From the NCBI RefSeq assembly GCF_000482865.1, contig NZ_AXWW01000057.1:1-50711 (forward strand): DNA of 50,711 nt, written 5' to 3'. Shown here piece after piece: positions 15,523 to 24,266 of the stretch. A program made the position numbers and the translations under genes. This DNA is from Actinokineospora inagensis DSM 44258 (lineage in GTDB: Bacteria; Actinomycetota; Actinomycetes; Mycobacteriales; Pseudonocardiaceae). The notes under the pieces were generated by a model. It made no database searches. It saw nothing but the letters and a program-made list of their open reading frames with translations, and was not told where the DNA came from. How positions within the stretch are numbered: position 1 is the first letter of the stretch; the number at the start of each line of letters is the position of its first letter.

Positions 15523-16466
15523 CGAGCCACTCCTACCGTGCGAAGGCTGGCACGCAAGCGTTGGAACGGTGTGGGCGGGACGGTTCGCAGTGCGCCACGG
15601 GAGAAGTGGCGTTCGAGGTAGTACTGCACCACGGACAGCAGACTGGTCAGGATGATGTACCAGATCGTGCCCACGACCAGCAGCGGGATGATCTGCCCGC
15701 TGTTCACACTCGCCTGCGTCTGCACCACGCCGAACAGCTCCAGCAGCGACGTGATGTAGACGACGGAGGTTCCCTTGAGCAGGCCGATGAGCTGGTTGGC
15801 GTAAGAGGGAATGATCGCCCTCGTAGCTTGCGGCAGGATGATCCGCCGGTACTGCCGCGACTTCGGTAGCCCCAACGCCGCCGCGGCCTCCAACTGCCCC
15901 TGGTCCACCGAGATGATCCCGGACCGCACGATCTCCGCGGCGTAGGCGGCCTCGTTCAGGCTGAGGCCCAGGACGGCGACGAAGTAGAAACTCAGCAGGT
16001 CGTTCGCGCTGAACTCCACAAACGACGGGCCGAACGGGATGCCCAGGCTCAACGTGCTGTACAGCGCCGTCACGTTGGCCAGGAACAACAGCAGGACGAT
16101 CAGCGGGATCGAGCGGAACAGCCAGATGTAGCCCCACGCCACCGCCCGCAGCACCGGGTTGCGCGACAACCGCATCAACGCCAACACGATCCCGCCGAGC
16201 AGCCCGAACACCGCGGCCAACCCGGTGAGCTGCAACGTCAACCACAGGCCGTCGAGCACGACCGGCCGGAAGAACCAGTACCCGAACGCCGCCCACTGGA
16301 ACGCCGAGTTCGTCACCAGCGCGTGCACCGCCTGCGCCAACAACACCAACGCCACCGCGGTCGCCACCCACCGCCACGGATGCCGCAACGGCACCACCTC
16401 GTGGGACAGCAACTCGGCTTCTTCCACCGGTTCAGCCACAGCGGGTAAGGGGGGCGAGGATGTCAC
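15519..16466 (-). CDS. Amino-acid ABC transporter permease
   Basis: Inner-membrane permease of the HisM/GlnP type, about 315 aa. Hydrophobic helices include WVATAVALVLLAQAVHALV and LIVLLLFLANVTALY. The EAA loop, contacting the ATPase, reads EAAAALGLPKSRQYRRIILPQA. The frame extends further upstream, but GTG at 16466 has GGAG 7 nt before it and leaves a normal N-terminus for this family. First gene of the three-gene transporter operon. Confidence 0.9.
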   Translation of the reverse strand: MTSSPPLPAVAEPVEEAELLSHEVVPLRHPWRWVATAVALVLLAQAVHALVTNSAFQWAAFGYWFFRPVVLDGLWLTLQLTGLAAVFGLLGGIVLALMRLSRNPVLRAVAWGYIWLFRSIPLIVLLLFLANVTALYSTLSLGIPFGPSFVEFSANDLLSFYFVAVLGLSLNEAAYAAEIVRSGIISVDQGQLEAAAALGLPKSRQYRRIILPQATRAIIPSYANQLIGLLKGTSVVYITSLLELFGVVQTQASVNSGQIIPLLVVGTIWYIILTSLLSVVQYYLERHFSRGALRTVPPTPFQRLRASLRTVGVAR

Positions 16467-16841
16467 GACGCACTCCACGTCTCGGCACGGCACCGGGGTC
16501 GACCCGGCAAATGCTAGGGGCCTCACCCGTTCGAGGGACGCACGTTCACGATGTGAGAGCCGCCGACCACGTTGCTGGACAACAACTCCGCCGCAACAGA
16601 ACGGCAATCGCCCGTTGGTCCACAGTGGACTAGACTGCCTCCGCCGCCCGCGACGGCAGGCGGGAGGTGTTCGGCGTTGGCGGCGCTCGAACCCGGGGTC
16701 CAGTCGCCGTTGGCGGCTTTGTCGGTGGTCGCCGCTAGGCTGTTTGTTCGGGGGCGTTGTGACCGGTTCCGGCGACATTTCCGCAGGTCGACCCGCACCA
16801 CAACGGGGTTCCCCGGTCGCGGCGGCCCGCCAAGCCCGGAG

Positions 16842-16850
16842 TTGTCCACA
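16842..16850 (+). promoter_or_regulatory. DnaA-box-like 9-mer
   Basis: TTGTCCACA matches the actinobacterial DnaA-box consensus exactly. It is a single copy about 70 bp upstream of the ATPase start, so a chance match is possible. Confidence 0.3.
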
Positions 16851-16909
16851 TGCTCGCCACCAGTCCCCAACCGCGCTGGTCAGCCGGGGTGGGGGTCGGG
16901 GTGGGGCGC

Positions 16910-16915
16910 TAATCT
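16910..16915 (+). promoter_or_regulatory. -10 element giving a leaderless ATPase transcript
   Basis: TAATCT ends 7 nt before the ATG at 16922, the spacing expected if transcription starts at the start codon. No Shine-Dalgarno sequence precedes the ATG. No good -35 is seen, so the promoter may need an activator. Confidence 0.45.
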
Positions 16916-16921
16916 TCGAGC

Positions 16922-18280
16922 ATGTACGTGTCGCGGGTTCGGCTGGTCAACGTCCGGGGCTTCCACAGCGGCCGGGTCGTGGACCTGGACCTGCGGCGGC
17001 CGGACAACACCTACGCGGGCTGGACCGTCCTGGCGGGCCGGAACGGGTCGGGGAAGACGTCCCTGCTCCGGGGGATCGCGTTGGCGGTGGGAGGTCCGGC
17101 GGCGGCGCGCACGCTGGTGGCGGACTTCGACAACTGGATCTCGGTGGGGCAGGCGAGCGCCACGGCGGCCGTCCAACTGACCTTCGACCTGACCGTGGAG
17201 CGGTTCCGCAAGGGCAGGCCGCCGGAGCGGCCGTTCTGGGCGGGGCTGCGCTGGACGGCCCCGGACAGCGAGGACACCACGTGGGCGCGGCGGCCCGCGC
17301 AGCCGTCGTTGGAGGAGCACAGCGAGGACGGCCGGGCTAAGACGGCGCCGCGCAACGGGCCGTGGCACGACAACCCGTCGGGGTGGTTCTGCGCGGCGTA
17401 CGGGCCGTTCCGCAGGCTGGTGGGTGGCACCGGCGACGTGCAGCGGCTGATGTTGGGCGCGGGCAGCGTGGCGCGGATGGCGAGCCTGTTCCACGAGGAC
17501 GCGTCGCTGGCGGAGGGCGTGGCGTGGCTGATCGAGCAGCACCTGCGGGCGTTGGAGCGGCGGGAGGGCGCCCGCTACCTCAAGGAGTCCGCGCTGCGCA
17601 TCCTCGGCGACGGGCTGCTGCCCGACGACTACCGCATCAACGAGGTCGACTCGGAGGGCCTGTGGGTGTCCGACGGCGGCCACCGGTTCCCGCTGCGGGA
17701 GATGAGCGACGGCTACCGCACGGTGGTGGCGCTGGTGGTCGACCTCCTCAAGCAGCTCTACGAGAGCTACGGCGACCTGCACCTGGACGCGGCGGGCACG
17801 GTGGTCGGCGTGCCTGGGGTGGTGATCATCGACGAGATCGACGCGCACCTGCACGTGTCGTGGCAGAAGCGGATCGGCGAGTGGCTCAAGCAGCACTTCC
17901 CGCAGATCCAGTTCATCGTGACCACGCACAGCCCGTACATCTGCCAGTCGGCTGACCCGGCCGGGCTGATCCGGCTGCCCGGCCCGGACCAGGACACCAG
18001 CCCGCAGACGGTGGACGGCGACCTGTGGGAGCGCATCGTCTACGGCACCGGCGACGACGCGGTGCTCTCGGACCTGTTCGGCCTGGACACGGCGTACTCG
18101 AACCGGGCGATCAGGCTGCGGCACCTGCTGGTCGAGCTGGAGCTGAAGGTGCTCGACGGGGTGGCCGACGAGGAGGAGCGGGCCCGGTACCACGCGTTGA
18201 AGCAGACGTTGACGAGCTCGCCGTCGGCCAGGGTGACCGAGGTGGCGGCCAGGCTGATCGCGGGCGACGAACAGCGATGA
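16922..18280 (+). CDS. AAA/ABC-type ATPase, PtuA-like (Septu-type defence candidate)
   Basis: A 452-aa ATPase of the COG3950/PtuA-like group, related to RecF/SMC heads. Walker A GRNGSGKT (39-46), signature-like EMSDGYR (260-266), Walker B VVIIDEIDAHLH (about 301-312) and H-loop TTHSPY (334-339). Its partner is the HNH gene, whose ATG overlaps its TGA stop. This gene pair is the arrangement of the Septu system, where an ATPase and an HNH nuclease form a complex that stops phage infection. The function is inferred from architecture. Retron Ec78 also uses such a pair, but no reverse transcriptase is present in the window. Confidence 0.82.
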   Translation: MYVSRVRLVNVRGFHSGRVVDLDLRRPDNTYAGWTVLAGRNGSGKTSLLRGIALAVGGPAAARTLVADFDNWISVGQASATAAVQLTFDLTVERFRKGRPPERPFWAGLRWTAPDSEDTTWARRPAQPSLEEHSEDGRAKTAPRNGPWHDNPSGWFCAAYGPFRRLVGGTGDVQRLMLGAGSVARMASLFHEDASLAEGVAWLIEQHLRALERREGARYLKESALRILGDGLLPDDYRINEVDSEGLWVSDGGHRFPLREMSDGYRTVVALVVDLLKQLYESYGDLHLDAAGTVVGVPGVVIIDEIDAHLHVSWQKRIGEWLKQHFPQIQFIVTTHSPYICQSADPAGLIRLPGPDQDTSPQTVDGDLWERIVYGTGDDAVLSDLFGLDTAYSNRAIRLRHLLVELELKVLDGVADEEERARYHALKQTLTSSPSARVTEVAARLIAGDEQR

Positions 18281-19032
18281 TCCGGTTGGTGCGGCCGCCG
18301 CTGCCCGTCGAGCTGGCGGAGACCCTGCAGCGGGCGACCGAGGGCGTGCGGTCGGTGCCGCGCCGGGAACACGCGGCCCGCGCGCGGACGATGTGGCGGT
18401 CGAGGGGTCAACTGCGGCAGGCGCTCGGTCACCGATTACGCGAGTTCGCCCCCGGCCGCGAACGGTGCATGTACTGCGGCGACAACCAGGGCACCGACAT
18501 CGACCACTTCTCGCCGGTGGCGCTGACCCCGCTGCTGACATTCGTGTGGAGCAACCACCTGCTCGCGTGCTCGGTGTGCAACAGCCACCACAAACGCGAC
18601 CAGTTCCCGCGCGACGCGCGCGGCAGGCCGTTGTTGCTGGACCCCACGGTTGACGACCCGTTCGAGCACCTGGCGCTGTCGCTGACCCTGGGCCGCTACC
18701 GGGCGTTGACCGAGCGGGGTGAGGTAACCGAGCAGGTGTGCGGCCTCAACCGGGACATCCTGACCCGCGGCCGCCAAGACGCGCGCACCACACTCGGTTT
18801 CCTGTTCGACCGCTGGGAATCCGCCCGCGCCGCCGGAGACACCGCGACAATGAGCCGAGTGGTGCGAACCGTCCGGGAACAACCATTCGCCGACGTGGTG
18901 CAGGCGATGGTCCGCTACAGCACGCGTCCTGGCGCCGAGGAGGTCTTCGCCGACCAGCCCGGGGCGTTGACGGTGCTGCTGCGCGACGAGTTCCGCGACC
19001 AGCTCAGCGGTAGTAGTCGAACGACGCCATGA
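18277..19032 (+). CDS. HNH endonuclease, PtuB-like (Septu-type defence candidate)
   Basis: A 251-aa HNH nuclease of the TIGR02646/PtuB-like type. Zinc and catalytic residues visible: C64-x2-C67, DIDHF with His77, and WSNHLLACSVCN with C98, C101 and Asn102, followed by KRDQFP. It starts in an ATGA overlap with the ATPase gene, implying coupled translation. The last eight residues (SGSSRTTP) are encoded by DNA matching, in antisense, the 3' end of the L-asparaginase gene, and its final ~30 codons form the first unit of a five-copy tandem array (18940-19854). Confidence 0.85.
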   Translation: MIRLVRPPLPVELAETLQRATEGVRSVPRREHAARARTMWRSRGQLRQALGHRLREFAPGRERCMYCGDNQGTDIDHFSPVALTPLLTFVWSNHLLACSVCNSHHKRDQFPRDARGRPLLLDPTVDDPFEHLALSLTLGRYRALTERGEVTEQVCGLNRDILTRGRQDARTTLGFLFDRWESARAAGDTATMSRVVRTVREQPFADVVQAMVRYSTRPGAEEVFADQPGALTVLLRDEFRDQLSGSSRTTP

Positions 19033-19854
19033 TCCGGTCACGGTCCGCGTTGGCGGCGAGCAGCAGCAGAACCCAGCCCTTCGCGCGGTCGAGGAACCCG
19101 GCGTGCAGAAGACCACGGTCGAAGAGGTCTTCGCCAACCAGCCCCGGGCGTTGACCGTACTGCTACACAACGAGTTCCGCCACCAGCTCAACGGTAGTAG
19201 TCGAACGACGCCATGATCCGGTCACGGTCCGCGTTGTTGACGAGCAGCAACACCCGGGCCTTCACGGGTCCAGCAACCCGGCATTTCAGGCGACCACGGT
19301 CGAAGAGGTCTTCGCCGACCAATCCGGCGCTGGCGGTACCGCTGCGCGACGAGTTCCGCCACCAGCCCAAGCGGTAGCGGCCGAACGACGCCGTGATCCG
19401 GTTGCGGTCGGCGTTGTCGGCGAGCAGCAACAGAACCCAGCCCTTCGCGCGGTCGAGGAACCCGGCGTGCAGAAGACCACGGTCAAGGAGACCTTCGCCG
19501 ACCAACCCGGAGCGCTGACGGTACTGCTACACGACAAGTTCCGCGACAGTGGTCGACGATGCCGTGATCCGATCACGGTTCGCGTTGTCCGCGAGCAACA
19601 ACAGAAGAAGCACCCGGGTCTTCGCGGGATCGAGAAACCCGGCGTTCAGGAGACGGCGGTCGAGGACGTCTTCGCCGACCAACCCGGGGCGTTGACGGTG
19701 CTGCTGCAAGACGAGTTCCGCCACCGGCTCAGCGGTAGTAGTCGAACGACGCCGTGATCCGGTCGCGGTCGGCGTTGTCGGCGAGCAGCAGCAGGAGTAG
19801 GACGCGGGCCTTTGCGGGGTCGAGGAAGCCGGCGTGCAGGAGGCCGCGGTCGAG
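18940..19854. repeat. Five-copy ~182-bp tandem array of a convergent gene junction
   Basis: Units begin at a recurring GA(G/C)(G/A)(T/C)CTTCGCC at 18940, 19124, 19305, 19488 and 19665 (lengths 184, 181, 183, 177 and 190). Each contains the last ~27 codons of the HNH gene on the plus strand, then the last ~40 codons of the asparaginase gene on the minus strand. Unit 1 includes the real HNH 3' end; unit 5 includes the real asparaginase 3' end. Units 2-4 are chimeric remnants with substitutions and small indels, for instance a 2-bp loss in unit 3 that shifts the HNH frame. CGAGGAGGTC at 18936-18945 recurs at 19851-19860, at the boundaries of the duplicated segment. Confidence 0.9.
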
Positions 19855-20703
19855 GAGGTCGCGTTCGGAGCCGGGGTAGCCGTAGGTCTGGCGCAGGACT
19901 GGGCCTGATCCGGTTCGCGAGGCCAGGACGACGGGGATCTTCGCGGCGAGGTCGGCCACGGTCGGGACCATGGTCGCCGGGACGTGTCCCGCGCCGAGGC
20001 CTGCCAGCACGATGCCGTCGAACGCGTCGCCGCCGCGGCGGAGGAGTTCGCCGTCGTCGCCGAGGGCTACCGTCACCAGGCCGACTCGCAGTTCGGTGAC
20101 CCGGTCGGTGGCCGGGAGGTGCAGTGGGATCCTCGGTGTGCCGCGCAGCCTCGGCTCCCCCTCCACGACGAGCCCGAGCGGGCCGAAACCCGGCGACACG
20201 AAGGCGGCGGTGCTGCTCGTGTGCCCCTTGCGGACGAACCGCGCGCCGTGCACCTCGTCCGACATGACCACCAGCGCCCCCAACCCACGCGCCGCCTCGG
20301 ACGCGGCGACGCGGACCGCCGCATAGAGGTTCGCGGGCCCGTCTGCCCCCGCCGACGCCGGATGACGCATGGCACCGGTGACGACGACGGGGGTGTCGGA
20401 GTCGACGGTCAGGTCGAGGAAGATCGCGGTCTCCTCGATGGTGTCGGTGCCGTGGGTGACGACAACCCCCTCGGCTCCCGCGTCGATCTCCGCCCGCACG
20501 GCTTGGGACAGCGCGACCAGGTCGGCGAAACCCAGCGACGGGCTGGGCAGGGATCGCAGCGTCTGAGCCGTGATCGTCACGTCCGCCAACCCGGGGACCG
20601 CGGCCAGGAGGTCGGCGGCGGTGAGCGCGGGGACCACGCCACCGGACGAGCCGGGGACCATGGCGATGGTCCCGCCCATGGCGATGACGGAGATGTGCGT
20701 CAA
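19729..20703 (-). CDS. ansA: L-asparaginase
   Basis: Hydrolyses asparagine to aspartate and ammonia. The 324-aa product has both threonine motifs of the type I/II asparaginase family: AMGGTIA (8-14, first catalytic Thr12) and VVTHGTDTIEETA (about 82-94), plus GAMRHPASAGADGPANL. No signal peptide, so probably cytoplasmic. The frame opens with TTG at 20703, with GGAGG 6 nt upstream. Its 3' end is unit 5 of the tandem array; an HNH-gene remnant on the other strand overlaps its last 29 bp. Confidence 0.93.
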   Translation of the reverse strand: MTHISVIAMGGTIAMVPGSSGGVVPALTAADLLAAVPGLADVTITAQTLRSLPSPSLGFADLVALSQAVRAEIDAGAEGVVVTHGTDTIEETAIFLDLTVDSDTPVVVTGAMRHPASAGADGPANLYAAVRVAASEAARGLGALVVMSDEVHGARFVRKGHTSSTAAFVSPGFGPLGLVVEGEPRLRGTPRIPLHLPATDRVTELRVGLVTVALGDDGELLRRGGDAFDGIVLAGLGAGHVPATMVPTVADLAAKIPVVLASRTGSGPVLRQTYGYPGSERDLLDRGLLHAGFLDPAKARVLLLLLLADNADRDRITASFDYYR

Positions 20704-20778
20704 GGAAAGCCTCCGGGGCCGTCGGGGTGCCGCCGGGAGGTAACCACACGGGCGACCGGGACGCCTCCGGAACGTGAG

Positions 20779-21285
20779 CTAGCGAACGGTGCCCTCGACG
20801 AGATCCAGCAGCGGCTCCCAGGGGTCCGCCGGGTCGGCGTCGGCGATGACGCAGCCCGCGCGCCCCAGCGTGTCGAGGTGGGCCTGGAACAGCGGATGGG
20901 CCCGTTGCGCCGCGTTGGCCTGCGGGCGGATGACCACCGGCACACCGGGGGTCCCCATCGCCTCCACCAACGCCGTCAGAGCCTGGTTGTCGGTGATGCC
21001 CATGGCCAGCTTCGCGATCGAGTTGGCCGTCGCCGGGGCGAAGATGAACGCGTCCGGCACCGGGTACGGCTTGGGCTCGGTCGGCAGCCGGGACTGGCTG
21101 CGCACCGGGAGGTCGGTCAGGTCCCGCAGCCGGTCCGCCTCCCCGCAGGCGTCCATCCAGCGGCCCGCGGTCGGGGTGAACGTGATGGCCAGGCGCCAGC
21201 CCCGCGCGGCGGCGGGGACGGCCAACTCGGTGCGGAACCGGTCCGGCAGGCCACCGCCCGCCGCGGCGGTGAGCGCCAGGATCAC
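20779..21285 (-). CDS. HFCD-family flavoprotein
   Basis: A 168-aa flavoprotein of the Pfam Flavoprotein/HFCD group (relatives are phosphopantothenoylcysteine decarboxylase and EpiD). Visible: N-terminal LALTAAAGG and the FMN-site stretch FAPATANSIAKLAMGITDNQAL (about 83-104), where the family has PATANT-like residues. Start overlaps the rsmB stop (ATGA). A genuine CoaBC is encoded at 30251-31486, so this is a paralogue of different, unknown role. Confidence 0.85.
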   Translation of the reverse strand: MILALTAAAGGGLPDRFRTELAVPAAARGWRLAITFTPTAGRWMDACGEADRLRDLTDLPVRSQSRLPTEPKPYPVPDAFIFAPATANSIAKLAMGITDNQALTALVEAMGTPGVPVVIRPQANAAQRAHPLFQAHLDTLGRAGCVIADADPADPWEPLLDLVEGTVR

Positions 21286-22709
21286 CGGCGGAGCAGGGCG
21301 AAGAACATGGCGTCCGTGCCGTGCCGGTGCGGCCAGAGTTGGACGTACGGGCCTTCGCCGAGGTCGGGTACCCCGTCGAAGTGGGGGCGGGCGTCCAGCA
21401 CGGTCGCGTCGGTCTTGCGGACGACCGAGGAGATCACGCCCTCGGTCTCGGACAGGTGCGGCGAGCAGACGACGTACGCGACCAGGCCGCCGGGTCGGAC
21501 CAACTCCAGCGCGCTGGTGAGCAGTTCCGACTGGAGTTTGGTGAGGTCACCGACGTCCTCGGGGCGACGGCGCCACCGGGACTCCGGTCGGCGGCGCAGC
21601 GCGCCGAGGCCGGTGCACGGGGCGTCGACCAGGACCCGGTCGAACCCGCCGGTCAGGCCGGGTTCGCGACCGTCGGCGACGTGGATGGTGACGGGCTGGC
21701 CCTGGGTGGCCTGTTCGACCAGGCGGGCGCGGTGCGGGGCAGGTTCGACGGCGTCCAGGGTGCCCCCGTTGATACCCGCCAGGGCACCCAGCAGCGCCGC
21801 CTTGCCGCCGGGCCCCGCGCACAGGTCCAGCCAACGCAGGTCCGAGCCCTCCAGCGGAGCGCGGGTGAGCGCGACGGCGCAGAGTTGGCTGCCCTCGTCC
21901 TGCACGCCCGCGAGGCGCTCGCGGATGGGGTCGAGGTCGGCCGGGTCACCGGAGCCGGGCTCCAGGCGGACGCCGTAGGGCGAGTAGGGCGCCGGGTCGC
22001 CGCCGGTCATCGCGGCCAGTTCCTCGGCGGTGACCTCGCCGGGACGGGCGACCAGGTGGACGGCGGGGCGTTCGTCGTCGGCCTGCAGGGCGGCGGCCAG
22101 GTCGTCGCCGGTGGTGCCGAGCGCGTCGGCGAACGCGCGGGCGATCCAGCGGGGGTGGCTGGTGCGGGCGGCCAGGTGACCGACCGGGTCCTCTTCGAGG
22201 GTGGGCGCGACCGACGTCAGCCAGCCCGCCTCGTCCCGCTCGGACACCTTGCGCAGCACCGCGTTGGCGAAACCGGTGACCCGGGGGCCGAGGTCGCGGC
22301 GGACGATGTCGACCGTGGAGGCGACGGCGGCGTGCGCGGGGATGCGGGTGCGCAGCAACTGGTAGGCGCCGAGCCGGAGTGCGTCGAGCAGGACCGGTTC
22401 AACCTTGCCGAGCGGCCGGTCGACGCACTCGGCGAGGATCTCGTCGAGCAGCCCCCAGGCGCGGCAGGTGCCGTACGCGAGTTCGGTGGCCAACGCGGCG
22501 TCCCGGCCGGTGATGCGGCGTTCGCGCAGCAGCCGGGGCAGCACGAGGTTGGCGTACGCGTCGTCCGCGCGGACGGCTCGCAGGGTGTCGAGGGCGGCGC
22601 GTCGGGCCGGGTCGTCGACCGGGGGGCGGTCCGGCGTGGCCGGGCGCTTGGGTGGGTGCGACCGCTGGGGTCGGGACGGCCGGTGCGACCGCTTGCCTGG
22701 CTGGGTCAT
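21282..22709 (-). CDS. rsmB: 16S rRNA (cytosine-967-C5)-methyltransferase RsmB
   Basis: SAM-dependent m5C967 methylation of 16S rRNA. The 475-aa protein has a Lys/Arg/Pro-rich N-terminal tail (~35 aa), a NusB-like helical domain (about 45-180, [12 protein letters not shown]... [12 protein letters not shown]) and a Rossmann methyltransferase domain. Motifs: [14 protein letters not shown] (SAM), [19 protein letters not shown] and [15 protein letters not shown], supplying the two conserved cysteines. ATG at 22709 overlaps the fmt stop. Confidence 0.94.
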   Translation of the reverse strand: MTQPGKRSHRPSRPQRSHPPKRPATPDRPPVDDPARRAALDTLRAVRADDAYANLVLPRLLRERRITGRDAALATELAYGTCRAWGLLDEILAECVDRPLGKVEPVLLDALRLGAYQLLRTRIPAHAAVASTVDIVRRDLGPRVTGFANAVLRKVSERDEAGWLTSVAPTLEEDPVGHLAARTSHPRWIARAFADALGTTGDDLAAALQADDERPAVHLVARPGEVTAEELAAMTGGDPAPYSPYGVRLEPGSGDPADLDPIRERLAGVQDEGSQLCAVALTRAPLEGSDLRWLDLCAGPGGKAALLGALAGINGGTLDAVEPAPHRARLVEQATQGQPVTIHVADGREPGLTGGFDRVLVDAPCTGLGALRRRPESRWRRRPEDVGDLTKLQSELLTSALELVRPGGLVAYVVCSPHLSETEGVISSVVRKTDATVLDARPHFDGVPDLGEGPYVQLWPHRHGTDAMFFALLRR

Positions 22710-23632
22710 CCGAGTCGCTCTCCGGGTTCGATCCTGGTGCCGCGGGCCCAGTCGGTGGCCTGCATGCGTTTCTTGCCCTGGGCCTGGACCTCGCCGAGTC
22801 GGACCGGCCAGGTGGCGGTGCCGACGACGACCCGCTTGCGCTCGACCAGGATCTCCCCCGGCGCGAGCGCGGTGTCGGTCTCGGCGCGGGTGACCGGGCC
22901 GAGTTTGAGCCGTTCGCCGCGGAAGTCGGTCCACGCCCCCGGGTCGGGGGTGACCGCGCGGATGAGCCGGTCGACGGCGAGACCGGGCAGGCCGAGGTCG
23001 ACGCGGGCGTCGTCGACGGTGATCTTGGCGGCGTGGCTGACGCCGTCGGCGGGCTGCTCGACCGCGGTGAGCGCGCCGTCCGCGATGCCGTCCACAGTGG
23101 ACAGCAGGAGTCCGGCGCCGGACTCGGCGAGCCGGTCGAGCAGCGCACCGGCCGTGTCGTCGGCGCGGACCGGCTCGGTCAGCACGCCGAACACCGGGCC
23201 CGCGTCGAGTTCCTGGACGATGCGGAACGTGCTGGCCCCGGTGATCTCGTCACCGTGCTTGATCGCGGCCTGGACCGGGGCGGCGCCGCGCCAGGCGGGC
23301 AGCACGGAGAAGTGCAGGTTCACCCATCCGTGCGGCGGGATGTCCAGGGCGGCCTGGCGCAGCAGGGCGCCGTAGGCGACGACCGGGCAGCAGTCGGGGG
23401 CGATCTCGCGCAGCCGGTCCAGGAACGCCGGGTCGGACGCCTTCGCCGGGGTCAGCACCTCGATGCCGTGCTCGTCGGCGAGCACGCCGACCGGCGACCG
23501 GGACACGTGCTGCCCGCGGCCCACCGGCGCGTCCGGCCGGGTGACGACGGCGGCCACCTCGTGCCGGGACGCGATGAGCGCGCGCAGCGACGGCAACGCC
23601 ACCTCCGGCGTGCCCGCGAACACCAACCGCAT
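22706..23632 (-). CDS. fmt: Methionyl-tRNA formyltransferase
   Basis: Formylates initiator Met-tRNA. 308 aa. N-terminal Rossmann formyltransferase domain begins [16 protein letters not shown]; the catalytic region is [20 protein letters not shown] (Asn and His) with Asp in [12 protein letters not shown]-terminal OB-like tRNA-binding domain from about 205. Between def and rsmB with overlapping codons, the classical def-fmt-rsmB order. Confidence 0.97.
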   Translation of the reverse strand: MRLVFAGTPEVALPSLRALIASRHEVAAVVTRPDAPVGRGQHVSRSPVGVLADEHGIEVLTPAKASDPAFLDRLREIAPDCCPVVAYGALLRQAALDIPPHGWVNLHFSVLPAWRGAAPVQAAIKHGDEITGASTFRIVQELDAGPVFGVLTEPVRADDTAGALLDRLAESGAGLLLSTVDGIADGALTAVEQPADGVSHAAKITVDDARVDLGLPGLAVDRLIRAVTPDPGAWTDFRGERLKLGPVTRAETDTALAPGEILVERKRVVVGTATWPVRLGEVQAQGKKRMQATDWARGTRIEPGERLG

Positions 23633-24177
23633 CAGCGGACCCCGAACAGCGGGTGCGGGCTCTGCTTGATGGTGGGCACCGCGCCGTCGAACCACTCGGC
23701 CTGCCGGATCTCCCCCATGGCCAGCTTGCGGGTCTCCTCGTCGAGCCGGTCGAGGAACAGCACCCCGTCGAGGTGGTCGGTCTCGTGCTGGATCGCGCGG
23801 GCGAGCAGGTCGGTGCCCTGGATCTCCACCTGCTCGCCGTGCACGTCGAAACCGCGGGCGACGACGTTGCGCAGCCGGGTGCAGTCCCAGGACAGGCCGG
23901 GGATGGACAGGCATCCCTCGGGGCCCACCTGCTCCTCGTCGTCCAGCGCCGTCCACACCGGGTTGACCAGGTGCCCCTCGACGCCGTCGCAGTTGAAGGT
24001 GAACACGCGCAGCCCGACCCCCAACTGCGGCGCGGCCAACCCGGCCCCGCCCTCGTCGTGCATCGTGTCGAACAGGTCGCGCACCAGGTTGCGCAGCTCC
24101 CGGTCGAAGTCGACGACCTCGGCGGCGCGGGTGCGCAACACCGGATCGCCGAAGAGTCGGATCTGCTGGACGGTCAC
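23632..24177 (-). CDS. def: Peptide deformylase
   Basis: Metalloenzyme removing the N-terminal formyl group from nascent proteins. 181 aa. Motif 1 [10 protein letters not shown] (about 45-54), motif 2 EGCLSIPG (Cys metal ligand, about 94-101), motif 3 QHETDHLDG (two His ligands and catalytic Glu, about 140-148). GTG start at 24177. First gene of def-fmt-rsmB-flavoprotein; a TAGACT -10 lies at 24204-24209 on the minus strand without a clear -35. Confidence 0.97.
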   Translation of the reverse strand: MTVQQIRLFGDPVLRTRAAEVVDFDRELRNLVRDLFDTMHDEGGAGLAAPQLGVGLRVFTFNCDGVEGHLVNPVWTALDDEEQVGPEGCLSIPGLSWDCTRLRNVVARGFDVHGEQVEIQGTDLLARAIQHETDHLDGVLFLDRLDEETRKLAMGEIRQAEWFDGAVPTIKQSPHPLFGVR

Positions 24178-24266
24178 GCGTCTCCCCTCACCTCGGTCCG
24201 GCCAGTCTATTCACCCTGGCGGCGGACACGACGCAACACCGGTGGCCGCTGCGGACACCTACCCGC

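Larger units (their letters stand above)
16467..16921. other. 455-bp divergent intergenic region
   Basis: This region separates the transporter operon (-) from the Septu-like genes (+). It holds a GTCCACAGTGGAC palindrome (16618-16630), a GC-rich inverted repeat (about 16638-16667), a perfect DnaA-box 9-mer (16842-16850) and the -10 of the ATPase gene. No convincing small gene or structured RNA was seen, and no reverse transcriptase gene lies nearby. Confidence 0.5.

Noticed and set aside
16467-19032. Retron (Ec78-like) with PtuAB effectors
   Set aside because: No reverse transcriptase gene or msr/msd-like structure lies next to the ATPase/HNH pair.
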